Shown here: piece by piece, positions 1 to 7,744 of the stretch
Layout: the number at the start of each line of letters is the position of its first letter
How positions within the stretch are numbered: the first letter of the stretch is position 1
From: Variovorax sp. EL159
Lineage (GTDB): Bacteria; Pseudomonadota; Gammaproteobacteria; Burkholderiales; Burkholderiaceae_C
DNA: 64,000 nucleotides
Assembly: GCF_900100965.1 (NCBI RefSeq)
Contig: NZ_FMUJ01000007.1
Span: forward strand, 265,690 to 329,689
Direction: 5' to 3'
Position numbers and translations under genes: made by a program
The notes under the pieces: model-generated
What the model was told of the DNA's origin: nothing
What the model saw: the letters and a program-made list of their open reading frames with translations, nothing else
The model's database searches: none

Positions 1-60
1 GCCCATGCCGCTGCCACCGGCGGTGACGATGGCTACTTTTTTCTGTGCATCAGAAGACAT
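1..60 (-). CDS. SDR family oxidoreductase, N-terminal fragment cut by window edge
   Basis: Only the first 20 codons are inside the window; the gene runs off the left edge. They start at an ATG (position 60, reading left) and encode a hydrophobic beta strand followed by TAGGSGMG. That is the nucleotide-binding glycine loop (TGxxxGxG form) that opens a classical short-chain dehydrogenase/reductase. The catalytic Tyr and Lys lie outside the window, so the substrate cannot be inferred. The gene has the same strand as the catabolic operon to its right. It is separated from the GST gene by about 400 bp that hold a palindromic element. Confidence 0.8.
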   Translation of the reverse strand, partial: MSSDAQKKVAIVTAGGSGMG

Positions 61-144
61 GCAGGGTTCCTTGGTTCATGCAAAGCCTGCATTTAGCCAA
101 GGATTCGGGTCTGCTGCCAGGCGGGGTTTGTGTTTCGGGCTGCT

Positions 145-408
145 GCTGTTCGGGGGGCGTGCGGATGACACCGGGTACTCCCCTCCGCGAATGTCCCCCG
201 GGGCTGCGCCCCTCCTCCTTTATTTCGCTGCAGGGAGCACCCGGTGCCATTCGCCCGAGGGCACGCTGCTGGTGTGCCGCCGATCAACGACTGCTCTGAA
301 CACGCTCACGCCGGCGGTGTGCTCCCCGCAGCGAAATAAAGGAGGAGCGAAGCGGGGGACATTCGCGGAGGGGAGCACGCCGTCGGCGTGGGCGTCGCCC
401 TGAACAGC
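145..408. repeat. Composite palindromic repeat element, copy 1
   Basis: This fills most of the gap between the SDR fragment and the GST gene. The ends are inverted repeats of the form GCTGTTCrGGG (145 inward and 408 inward). Inside are two units in opposite orientation, about 160-253 and 306-390. Each contains the core GCGAAATAAAGGAGGAG and a GACATTCGCGGAGGGGAG segment (or their complements). Each unit is itself flanked by complementary arms, for example CACCGGGTACTCCC with GGGAGCACCCGGTG. No convincing protein is encoded. A second copy lies at 33724-33979 in reverse orientation. It looks like a non-autonomous mobile or REP-like element; the class is unknown. Confidence 0.85.
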
Positions 409-462
409 ACAGCTCACCCACCAACCGCACAACGCAACGCAACGCAACGAACCGAAGCCGGC

Positions 463-1071
463 CTATGCCGTAGGCAACGTCGCCTGCATCGAAGCGCGCT
501 GGTTGAACACCTTGAACCACTTCGCGCTGTTCGGCGCCTCGGCGCGCCAGTCGACGGCGGGAAAGCGAAAGTCCATGTAGCCCAGCGCGCAGGCGAAAGC
601 GATGGTGCCGATGTCGACGCGATCGCCAAAAGAAGGCGCCGCGGCTTCGAGCCATTCAAGGCCGGTGCTCACCTTGGCGAGTTGGCCGTCGGTCCAGTCG
701 GACCAGCGAAGCTCCTCGGGGCGCAGCACGTTTTCGTAGCGCGCGAGCAGTGCGGCACCGGTCATGCCGTCGGCCAGCGACAGTTCCGTGAGGCGTGCCC
801 AGCGGTCGGCGCCTTCGGCCGGAAACAGCTTGCCCGACTGCGTGGCGTTCAGGTACTCGCAGATCACGCGGCTGTCGAACAGCACCTGGCCGTCGTCGGT
901 CAGGAAGGTCGGCACCTGGCCCAGCGGGTTCTTCGGAATGATGGTGACGTCGCGCTTCACCGGGCCGGCCGCGCTCGGCAGCTTCTCGATGCGGTCGGCA
1001 ATGCCCAGCTCGTGTGCCACGACCATGCACTTGCGCACGAAGGGGGAAGCGGGAGAGAAGAAGATTTTCAT
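463..1071 (-). CDS. Glutathione S-transferase family protein (YibF-like)
   Basis: A 202-residue cytosolic thioredoxin-fold GST. The N-terminal thioredoxin-like domain (about 1-78) contains SPFVRK near residue 9. It also has the cis-proline segment GQVPTF and the glutathione-contacting FDSRVI, as in E. coli YibF-type GSTs. The rest is the all-alpha domain. Length is normal for the family. It lies 25 nt downstream of the flavoprotein gene on the same strand and is probably the last gene of the SDR/ABC transporter operon. There it could conjugate or isomerise an electrophilic intermediate. It is not close to zeta-class maleylpyruvate isomerases by motif, so I do not link it to the gentisate cluster. 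The substrate is unknown. Confidence 0.88.
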   Translation of the reverse strand: MKIFFSPASPFVRKCMVVAHELGIADRIEKLPSAAGPVKRDVTIIPKNPLGQVPTFLTDDGQVLFDSRVICEYLNATQSGKLFPAEGADRWARLTELSLADGMTGAALLARYENVLRPEELRWSDWTDGQLAKVSTGLEWLEAAAPSFGDRVDIGTIAFACALGYMDFRFPAVDWRAEAPNSAKWFKVFNQRASMQATLPTA

Positions 1072-1096
1072 GATGGTGAAGAAGAAGTGATGTTGT

Positions 1097-2821
1097 TCAG
1101 CCGTGTTCTGCCGCGCCGTGTGCCAGGTGCATGCCCGCCACCCAGCCGAAGGTTAGCGCGGGCCCGAGCGTGATACCCGGCGCAGGGTACTCGCCGCCCA
1201 TGACCGAGTGCATGTCGTTGCCGGCCACATACAGGCCCGCGATGGGCTCGCCCTGCGCATCGAGCGCGCGGGCGTTGCCGTCGGCGCGAATGCCGAGCGC
1301 GGTGCCGATGTCGCCGGGGTACACCTTCACGGCATAGAACGGCGCTTGCTTCACTGGCGCAAGGCAGGCGTTGGGTTGATGGTCCGGGTCGCCGAGGTAG
1401 CGGTTGTAGGCATCGCCGCCCTTGCCGAACACCGGGTCCTGCCCTTGCGCGGCGAGCGGGTTGAATTTGGCGACGGTGCGCGCCAGCCCGGACGGGTCCA
1501 CGCCCGCCTGCTGCGCGAGTGCTTCGAGCGTGTCGGCGCGATAGAGATAACCGGCGCGCACCAGATGCTCGCGCGGACGGCCACCGGGCAAGGCAAGGCC
1601 CAGGCCCCACTTCTCCATGAAGGCGCTGTCGCACACCAGCAGCGCGGGAATGGCTGTGGCATTGGCATTCGCGCGGTACATGCCGCGCACGAACTCGTGG
1701 TACGAGGTCGATTCATTGACGAAGCGCTCGCCGCGCGCATCGACCGCGATCAGCCCCGGCTTGGCGCGGTCCCACACCAGATGCGGGTAGCGCAGCACGC
1801 TGCCGTCGGGCCGCGTGAGCAGCGAGACGGGCGCCCACAGCGCCGGGCCCGTGTGGCCGGTGCCGAGCACACCGCCGGCCTGCCGCGCCATCGCGATGCC
1901 TTCGCCGGCATTGTCTTGCGGCGACATCGAATACGGCCCGGTGGGCGCCGGGTAGTGCTGGCCGCGCATGGCCGCGTTCCACGGAAAGCCGCCGGTAGCG
2001 ATGACCACGCCGCGCCGCGCGTGCACGGTCAGCTCCTTGCCGTCGCGGCGCAGGCGCACGCCGGTGACGGCGCCCGTGGCGTCCTTCTCCAGCCCCAGCG
2101 CCGGCGTGTTCAGCCAGAACGGAATGCCCTTCTTCAGCACGCTGTGAAAGAGCCGCGCCGCCAGCGCATTGCCCAGCAGCAGCCGCGTGCCGCGGTGATG
2201 GCCGCTCAGGCGGTCGCCGAAGTAGCGCAGCACCAGCTTCACGCCATGCTTCCACGATGCGAGCGAGCGCCAGACCCCGAGCAGGTGCTTCACGTCGGTC
2301 ATGTTGACCATCATCCCGCCGAGCACGCAGAACTCGGGCAGCGGATCGCGCAGCGTCTTGAAGTGCGCACCGAGCAGCCGGCCGTCGAACTCGATGGGGT
2401 CGAGCGAACGGCCGCCCATGGCGGCGCCTTCGCGGTCGGGGTAGTAGTCCGGCGAATAGGTGCGCGCGGCCAGTTGCACGTCGGTGCGTTCGCGCAGGTA
2501 GCGCAATGCGAGCGGGCCTGCGTCGAGGAATGCGTGGCGCAGGTCTTCGTCGCCGGCCGCGCCCACGGTGTTCTGCAGGTAGGTCCAGGCCTTGCCGCGC
2601 GTGTCGGGGTGGCCGGCCGCCTCGGCCTGGTCGTTGAGCGGCACCCACACGGCGCCGCCCGAGATGGCGGTCGATCCACCGATGCGGTCGGTCTTCTCGA
2701 CCACGAGCACGTCGAGGCCTTCGAGCTTTGCGGTGAGCGCGGCGGAAAGACCACCCGCGCCGCTGCCGATGACGACGACGTCGTACGCGGTCTTTTCTTG
2801 TTGTTGCTGTTGTTGTGCCAT
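1097..2821 (-). CDS. FAD-dependent oxidoreductase, 3-ketosteroid delta-1-dehydrogenase/fumarate reductase type
   Basis: A 574-residue flavoprotein. After a short polyglutamine start (residues 3-8) it has the dinucleotide-binding GSGAGGLSAAL with a downstream acidic end (VVEK), then GGSTAISGGAVWVP. The C-terminal FAD-contacting segment GGEYPAPGITLGPALTFG is typical of FAD_binding_2 enzymes such as 3-oxosteroid 1-dehydrogenase. Such enzymes introduce a carbon-carbon double bond next to a carbonyl, or reduce one. The ATG at 2821 shares one base with the stop of the upstream SDR (TGATG), so translation is probably coupled; GGGAGG lies about 12 nt upstream. The paired SDRs suggest stepwise oxidation of a cyclic alcohol to a ketone and then an enone. 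The true substrate is unknown. Confidence 0.88.
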   Translation of the reverse strand: MAQQQQQQEKTAYDVVVIGSGAGGLSAALTAKLEGLDVLVVEKTDRIGGSTAISGGAVWVPLNDQAEAAGHPDTRGKAWTYLQNTVGAAGDEDLRHAFLDAGPLALRYLRERTDVQLAARTYSPDYYPDREGAAMGGRSLDPIEFDGRLLGAHFKTLRDPLPEFCVLGGMMVNMTDVKHLLGVWRSLASWKHGVKLVLRYFGDRLSGHHRGTRLLLGNALAARLFHSVLKKGIPFWLNTPALGLEKDATGAVTGVRLRRDGKELTVHARRGVVIATGGFPWNAAMRGQHYPAPTGPYSMSPQDNAGEGIAMARQAGGVLGTGHTGPALWAPVSLLTRPDGSVLRYPHLVWDRAKPGLIAVDARGERFVNESTSYHEFVRGMYRANANATAIPALLVCDSAFMEKWGLGLALPGGRPREHLVRAGYLYRADTLEALAQQAGVDPSGLARTVAKFNPLAAQGQDPVFGKGGDAYNRYLGDPDHQPNACLAPVKQAPFYAVKVYPGDIGTALGIRADGNARALDAQGEPIAGLYVAGNDMHSVMGGEYPAPGITLGPALTFGWVAGMHLAHGAAEHG

Positions 2822-3564
2822 CAGGACCCGGAGCCTCCCAGCGATTTGCCGCCATCGACAAACAACACCTGCCCCGTGACGAAGCAGGTCGAGGGCGATG
2901 CAAAGAAGGCCACCGCATGCGCGATGTCTTCGGGCCGGCCGGCTGCACCCGTGGGCTGCAGCGCAAGCTGCGCGGCCAAGCGTTCGGGCGACAGTGCGCG
3001 CAGCAGCGGTGTGTCGATCAGCCCCGGTGCGATGGCGTTGACCATGATGCCGCGCGGCGCCAGCTCCATCGCGCTGGCGCGCGTGTAGCCGACCAGCGCG
3101 GCCTTCGAGGCCACGTAGTGCGCGTGGTTCTTCGCACCCAGGTAGGCACGCGACGCGATGTTGACGATGCGCGCACCGTCCACCATCTTGTGTGCGGCCT
3201 CCTGCGTGAGCGTGGCCACGGCCAGCAGGTTCACTTCGTACATGCGGCGGAAGTCCGCCGAAGTCACGTCGAGAAACGCCCGCTCGTCGAAGATGCCGGC
3301 GTTGTTGACCAGCGCCGCGAGCGGCGGCAGCTGCTGCACCATCGCGCGCACCGCCGCTTCGTCGGTGAGGTCGATGGCGCGGCATTCCACGTCGAGGCCG
3401 GCGGCGCGCAGCACCTGCGTTTCGCGCTCGGCCAGCTCGCCGTTGAAGTCGGCCATCACCACGCGCCAGCCATCGCGCGCCATGCGCTCGACGATGGCGC
3501 GGCCCATGCCGCTGGCGCCGCCTGTCACGAGGACGAGCGGCTTCTCTGTACTGCTGTTGTTCAT
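2821..3564 (-). CDS. SDR family oxidoreductase
   Basis: A 247-residue classical short-chain dehydrogenase. It has TGGASGMG near residue 14 for NAD(P) binding, NNAG after the fourth strand, a Ser (NIASRAY) and the catalytic Y-V-A-S-K. The C-terminal substrate loop begins NAIAPGLIDTPLL. These are complete and normal, so an active alcohol/ketone oxidoreductase is expected. It sits between another SDR (25 nt upstream) and the KSTD-like flavoprotein, whose start codon it overlaps by one base. All three should be co-transcribed and act on the same compound. The exact substrate cannot be read from the sequence. Confidence 0.9.
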   Translation of the reverse strand: MNNSSTEKPLVLVTGGASGMGRAIVERMARDGWRVVMADFNGELAERETQVLRAAGLDVECRAIDLTDEAAVRAMVQQLPPLAALVNNAGIFDERAFLDVTSADFRRMYEVNLLAVATLTQEAAHKMVDGARIVNIASRAYLGAKNHAHYVASKAALVGYTRASAMELAPRGIMVNAIAPGLIDTPLLRALSPERLAAQLALQPTGAAGRPEDIAHAVAFFASPSTCFVTGQVLFVDGGKSLGGSGS

Positions 3565-3588
3565 GGTTGTTCCGATGTGCGGCGGTGC

Positions 3589-4338
3589 TCAGACCGCCAG
3601 GTAGCCGCCATCGACCGGCAGCACCACGCCATTGACGTAGCTGGCCATCGATGACGCAAGAAAGACGACCGGCCCGGCAATCTCGTCGGCCTCGCCGTGG
3701 CGCTTGATGGGCACGCGGCTCATGTACCAATCGGTGCCGTGTTCGGTCTCTCGCTGGCCAGCCGTCATGTCGGTGACCATCAGGCCCGGCGCCACCGCGT
3801 TCACGCGCACGCCGTGCGGTGCGAGGTCGCGCGCCAGCACCTGCGTGAGCGAACGCACGCCGCCCTTGGCCACCACGTAGCCGGCCGACGAGATGCCCGC
3901 GCCGAAGGCGACGATGGACGACAGGTTCACGATGTTCCCCTGCGTGCGCTTGAGCGCCGGCACGAAGGCCTGCGTGACGTTGAACACGCCCTGCAGGTTG
4001 ACCGACATCACGCGGTCCCAGGCTTCGCGCGCGCCGGGTTCGTCGAACTTCGAGCGCGCCGAAATGCCGGCGTTGTTGACCAGCACGTCGATGTCGCCGT
4101 GCGACGCCGCGACGCGCACCGCGAGTGCATCGACCGCCATCGCATCGCTCACGTCGACGCTCTCCGCATCGGCGCGGCCACCGGTTTCGCGGATCGACGC
4201 AGCCACCTGTTGGGCCACGGCCAGGTCGCGGTCGACCACGAGCACGTGTGCGCCTTCGGCCGCCATGCGGCGCGCGATGGCTTCGCCCAGGCCGCGCGCG
4301 GCACCGGTGACGAGCGAGAGTTTGTCTTTGAGGAGCAT
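3589..4338 (-). CDS. SDR family oxidoreductase
   Basis: A 249-residue classical SDR. It has TGAARGLG near residue 11, NNAG, the strand and Ser segment NLSSIVAFG, the catalytic Y-V-V-A-K and the NAVAPGLMVTDM loop. The C-terminal VDGGY is typical of FabG-like members. I chose the ATG at 4338 because AGGA lies 8 nt before it and because homologous SDRs start just before the first strand. An in-frame upstream ATG at 4482 would add 48 residues without SDR character. It is the second SDR of the operon, 25 nt after livF. It probably oxidises or reduces a hydroxyl intermediate of the imported compound. Confidence 0.9.
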   Translation of the reverse strand: MLLKDKLSLVTGAARGLGEAIARRMAAEGAHVLVVDRDLAVAQQVAASIRETGGRADAESVDVSDAMAVDALAVRVAASHGDIDVLVNNAGISARSKFDEPGAREAWDRVMSVNLQGVFNVTQAFVPALKRTQGNIVNLSSIVAFGAGISSAGYVVAKGGVRSLTQVLARDLAPHGVRVNAVAPGLMVTDMTAGQRETEHGTDWYMSRVPIKRHGEADEIAGPVVFLASSMASYVNGVVLPVDGGYLAV

Positions 4339-4363
4339 GGGAATTTCCTTCAGGGTGGCGCCG

Positions 4364-5083
4364 TCAGACGCCGAGGTAGGCGCGGCGCACGGCCTCGTCG
4401 TTCGCGAGTTGCGCGGCGGGGCCGTGCAAGGAGATCTCGCCGTTTTCGAGGATGTAGCCGTAGCTCGACACGGCCAGCGCAAGCTGCACGTTCTGTTCGA
4501 CCAGCAGGATGGTGATCTTCTGTTCGCGGTGCAGCCGCTCGATGATCTCGAACATCTGCTCCACCAGCAGCGGCGACAGGCCCATCGACGGTTCGTCGAA
4601 CAGCATCACGCGCGGGCGCGCCATCACCGCGCGGCCGATGGCCAGCATCTGTTGCTCGCCGCCCGACAGGGTGGCGGCCATCTGGTGCTGGCGCTCCTTC
4701 AGGCGCGGGAACATCGCATAGACCGATTCGAGGTCGTTGCGAATGCCCGCGCGGTCGCGCCGCAGATACGCGCCCAGGTCGAGGTTCTCGCGCACGCTCA
4801 TGTCGCGAAACACCTGGCGGCCTTCGGGCACCTGCACGATGCCGCGCTTGACGAGTGCGTCGGAGCCCAGCCGGTCGATGCGTTCACCGTCCAGCCGCAC
4901 TTCGCCCTCGGTGCAGTCCACAAGGTTCGAGATGCAATTGAGCGTGGTGGTCTTGCCCGCGCCGTTGCTGCCGAGCAGTGCGACGATCTCGCCCTCGGGC
5001 ACGTCGACCGACACATCGCACAGCGCCTGGATGCGGCCATAGGCGGCCGAGATGGCGCGCAGGGACAACAATGCTTCAGCCAT
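4364..5083 (-). CDS. livF: Branched-chain amino acid type ABC transporter, ATP-binding protein LivF
   Basis: A 239-residue cytoplasmic ATPase of the HAAT (LivF) family. It has Walker A GSNGAGKTTT, the signature LSGGEQQMLAIGRA and Walker B VMLFDEPSMGL. The length is normal for LivF. The ATG at 5083 is preferred over the in-frame ATG at 5101 because AGGGAG stands 6 nt before it. This start overlaps the livG stop by 8 nt. With LivG it would energise import through LivH/LivM. In this operon, surrounded by SDRs and a flavoprotein, the cargo is more likely a catabolic substrate such as a carboxylated cyclic or aromatic compound than an amino acid. Confidence 0.92.
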   Translation of the reverse strand: MAEALLSLRAISAAYGRIQALCDVSVDVPEGEIVALLGSNGAGKTTTLNCISNLVDCTEGEVRLDGERIDRLGSDALVKRGIVQVPEGRQVFRDMSVRENLDLGAYLRRDRAGIRNDLESVYAMFPRLKERQHQMAATLSGGEQQMLAIGRAVMARPRVMLFDEPSMGLSPLLVEQMFEIIERLHREQKITILLVEQNVQLALAVSSYGYILENGEISLHGPAAQLANDEAVRRAYLGV

Positions 5084-5852
5084 GCGCGGCTCCCTTTCCA
5101 TTTCCCTTGCCCAGGTAGGCTTCGATCACGCGCGCATTGCTGCCGATTTCCGCGGGCGTGCCTTCCGCGATCTTTTCGCCGAAGGCCATGACGGTGATGC
5201 GGTCCGAGATCGACATCACCAGTTGCATCACGTGCTCGACCAGCAGCACGGTGATGCCGTCGCGTGCCACCAGCTCTTTCAGCAACCGGTCGAGGCTTTC
5301 GATCTCTCGGTTGCGCAAACCGGCCGCCGGCTCATCGAGCAGCAGCAGCTTGGGCTTGATGGCCAGCGCGCGCGCCAGCTCCAGCAGCTTCTGGCGGCCG
5401 AAGTCGAGGTCGCGTGCCGGCTGGTGGCGTTCGTCGGCCAGGCCGACGCGCTCCAGCAGGTGCATCGCGAAGTCTTCGGTTTCGCGGTCGGGGCGGCGCA
5501 GCAGCCGGCCCAGCGTGCTGGCGCCGCGCGAGTGCGTGCCGAGCAATACGTTCTCGAGCACCGACAGTTCGGCGAACAGCTCCAGATTCTGGAAGGTGCG
5601 CGCGATGCCGAGCGAGGCCATGCGGTGCGGCGACACGCTCGTCAGCTCGCGGCCTTCGAAGGTCACGCTGCCGCTGCTCGGTGTGTAGAAGCGCGAGATG
5701 CAGTTGAAGGTGGTCGACTTGCCCGCGCCGTTCGGCCCGATCAGCGCGTGGATGCGGCCTTGCTCCACCTGGAACGACAGCCCGTTCACCGCCTTGAGGC
5801 CGCCGAACACCACGCTGATGTCGCGCACGTCGAGGAATGCAGTGGCGCTCAT
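5076..5852 (-). CDS. livG: Branched-chain amino acid type ABC transporter, ATP-binding protein LivG
   Basis: A 258-residue ATPase of the LivG type. It has Walker A GPNGAGKST and an ABC signature position that reads FGRQKLLELARAL where LSGGQ would be expected. That degenerate signature is common in LivG proteins and here lacks LSGG. Walker B is KLLLLDEPAAGL. The longer LivG C-terminus (MAFGEKIAEGTPAEI) is present. The start at 5852 overlaps the livM stop in an ATGA junction, so expression is coupled with the permease. It would form a heterodimer with LivF. The transported substrate is not known. Confidence 0.92.
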   Translation of the reverse strand: MSATAFLDVRDISVVFGGLKAVNGLSFQVEQGRIHALIGPNGAGKSTTFNCISRFYTPSSGSVTFEGRELTSVSPHRMASLGIARTFQNLELFAELSVLENVLLGTHSRGASTLGRLLRRPDRETEDFAMHLLERVGLADERHQPARDLDFGRQKLLELARALAIKPKLLLLDEPAAGLRNREIESLDRLLKELVARDGITVLLVEHVMQLVMSISDRITVMAFGEKIAEGTPAEIGSNARVIEAYLGKGNGKGAAHG

Positions 5853-6832
5853 GCGTGCTTCTCCGTTGCATTCACGGAAGTCGCACGCTGCGCCTTGCGA
5901 CGCGCCGTGAACAGCGACGCCATGCCCTTGGGCAGGAACATCATGAAGAGCATGAGGATGCCGCCGTAGATGATTTCCTGGTACGACGGGGCCTGCCGCA
6001 GCAGCTCCGACGCCAGGCCGAACACGATGGCACCGGCCACCGCACCGCGCACCGAACCGAGGCCGCCCACAACCACCATCGTGAGGATCAGGATGGTGGT
6101 CTGAAAGCCCAGGCTCTCGGGATGAATGAACGAGGTGAACAGCGTGTACATGCCGCCCGCCACGCCCGCGAACGCCGCCGACAGCACAAAGGCCGTGACC
6201 TTCACCGTGCGCGTGTTCACGCCCATCGCCACGGCCGCCACATCGCTCTCGCGCACCGCGCGGAACGACGAGCCCAGCCGCGAGCGCGACAGCGCCACGG
6301 TCAGCCACAGCATCAGCGCCGCGATGGCGATGACGAAGGGGTAAGCCTGCAGGTCGTTCATGAGCTGGTAGCCGCCGAGCGAGGCCGGCTTCATCTGCAA
6401 GCCGTTCGAGCCGTTGGTCACCGACTCCCAGTTCAAGAACACCCACTGCATCGCCTCGCCGAAGGCGAATGTGGCCAACGCCAGGTAGATGTCGCGCATG
6501 CGCAGCGCCAGCAGGCCGATCACCCAGCCCAGCGCGGCCGACAGCACGGCGCCCGCAAGGATCGACACGAAGAACGGCGGCTGCCACTGGTTGTTGATGA
6601 GCCCTGCCGTATAGATGCCGATGCCGAAGAAGGCCGCGTGCGACAGCGCGAACTGGCCTGTCTCTCCGATGACCAGGTGCATGCCCAGCGCGAGCACCGA
6701 GAACACCATCAGCAGGTTGACCACGTACAGCACATAGCCGCTGGTGGTGAAGGGCAGGACCGCGAGCACCACGGCCATGCCGAGCAGCACCGCGCGGTCC
6801 CACCACGGGGACGAAACTGTCGAAGCGCTCAT
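5849..6832 (-). CDS. livM: Branched-chain amino acid type ABC transporter, permease LivM
   Basis: A 327-residue inner-membrane permease with about nine to ten hydrophobic segments. It carries the LivM landmark GETGQFALSHAAFFGIG and, later, the FRAVRESDVAAVAMG loop that docks onto the ATPases. The C-terminal membrane block contains VVVGGLGSVRGAVAGA. The ATG at 6832 overlaps the livH stop by 4 nt (ATGA). An apparent in-frame extension to 7546 is a shadow of livH. It forms the transport channel with LivH. Everything needed for an importer (binding protein, two permeases, two ATPases) is present in this operon. Confidence 0.93.
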   Translation of the reverse strand: MSASTVSSPWWDRAVLLGMAVVLAVLPFTTSGYVLYVVNLLMVFSVLALGMHLVIGETGQFALSHAAFFGIGIYTAGLINNQWQPPFFVSILAGAVLSAALGWVIGLLALRMRDIYLALATFAFGEAMQWVFLNWESVTNGSNGLQMKPASLGGYQLMNDLQAYPFVIAIAALMLWLTVALSRSRLGSSFRAVRESDVAAVAMGVNTRTVKVTAFVLSAAFAGVAGGMYTLFTSFIHPESLGFQTTILILTMVVVGGLGSVRGAVAGAIVFGLASELLRQAPSYQEIIYGGILMLFMMFLPKGMASLFTARRKAQRATSVNATEKHA

Positions 6833-7731
6833 ACCTTCTTCACCTGAGGCTTGCCGCCGAGCAGCCCTTGCGGACGCACCAGCAGCACCACCATGATCGC
6901 CACGAAGGGCGCGACCACGATGGCGTTGGACGAAATGAAAAGCCCCACCAGGTTCTCGACGATGCCGATGACGAAGCCGCCGACCACCGCGCCCGGCAGG
7001 CTGGTGAAGCCACCGACGATGGCGGCCGCGTAGGCCAGGATCGCGATGTGGCCGATGTCGGGCGTGATGAGGATCTTGGGCGTGATGAGCAGCGCGGCAA
7101 TGGCCGAGATGACGCCCGTGAGCGCCCAGATCTTCATGCGGATGGTGCCGAGCTTCACGCCCACGATCTGCGCGCCGCGCGGGTTCATGCCCACCGCGCG
7201 CATGGCCTGGCCGGTGCGGGTGCGCGTGAACATCAAATACAGCAGCACCATCACCACCACGGCCGAGCCGAAGATGGCCAGGTCGAGCAGCGTGAGCGAG
7301 GCCTGCCCGATCATGATCGGGTCTTGCGGCACCAGCGAAGGCAGCGAGCGCGGCGTGTCGCCCAGGCCGGTCTTGCGCACCAGGCCCTTGAGCAGGTATG
7401 CAAAGCCGAGCGTGGCAATCACGAGCTGCACGCCGACGCCGCGCGAGGCGGTCACGCGCTGCATCACCACGCGCTGGAACGCGGCGGCGAGCATGGCGGT
7501 GACCACGATGCTCGCGAGCACCGCGGCCCAGTAGGGCCAGCCCCACACCACCAGCGGAAAGAGCGCGGCGTAGCCGCCGGCCATGAAGATCTCGCCCTGC
7601 GAGAAGTTCGGCACGTCGGTGGTCTTGAAGACCATGACGATCGCCACCGCGAGCAGCGCGTAGACGCTGCCGGTGACGATGCCGGACAGCACGCCCTGCT
7701 GGACGAACAGCCAGATGTCGGAAAGGCTCAT
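6829..7731 (-). CDS. livH: Branched-chain amino acid type ABC transporter, permease LivH
   Basis: A 300-residue inner-membrane permease. The first membrane segment reads SGIVTGSVYALLAVAIVMVF, followed by NFSQGEIFMAGGY, the standard LivH motif. The RAVGMNPRGAQIVG coupling loop and the VVGGFTSLPGAVVGG segment are present. GAGGG lies about 10 nt before the ATG at 7731. It begins 13 nt after the binding-protein gene and overlaps livM. Length and topology are normal. The partner binding protein is directly upstream, so the transporter is a self-contained unit. Confidence 0.93.
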   Translation of the reverse strand: MSLSDIWLFVQQGVLSGIVTGSVYALLAVAIVMVFKTTDVPNFSQGEIFMAGGYAALFPLVVWGWPYWAAVLASIVVTAMLAAAFQRVVMQRVTASRGVGVQLVIATLGFAYLLKGLVRKTGLGDTPRSLPSLVPQDPIMIGQASLTLLDLAIFGSAVVVMVLLYLMFTRTRTGQAMRAVGMNPRGAQIVGVKLGTIRMKIWALTGVISAIAALLITPKILITPDIGHIAILAYAAAIVGGFTSLPGAVVGGFVIGIVENLVGLFISSNAIVVAPFVAIMVVLLVRPQGLLGGKPQVKKV

Positions 7732-7744
7732 GTCGCGCCGGCCC

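Noticed and set aside
5..403. Possible small proteins inside the palindromic element.
   Set aside because: Several frames cross the repeat in both strands, none has a ribosome site or conserved motif, and the second copy of the element does not preserve the frames.
463..1071. GST as the missing maleylpyruvate isomerase.
   Set aside because: Motifs (SPFVRK near the start) fit YibF-like GSTs rather than zeta class, and the gene belongs to a different operon with a different regulator 14 kb away.
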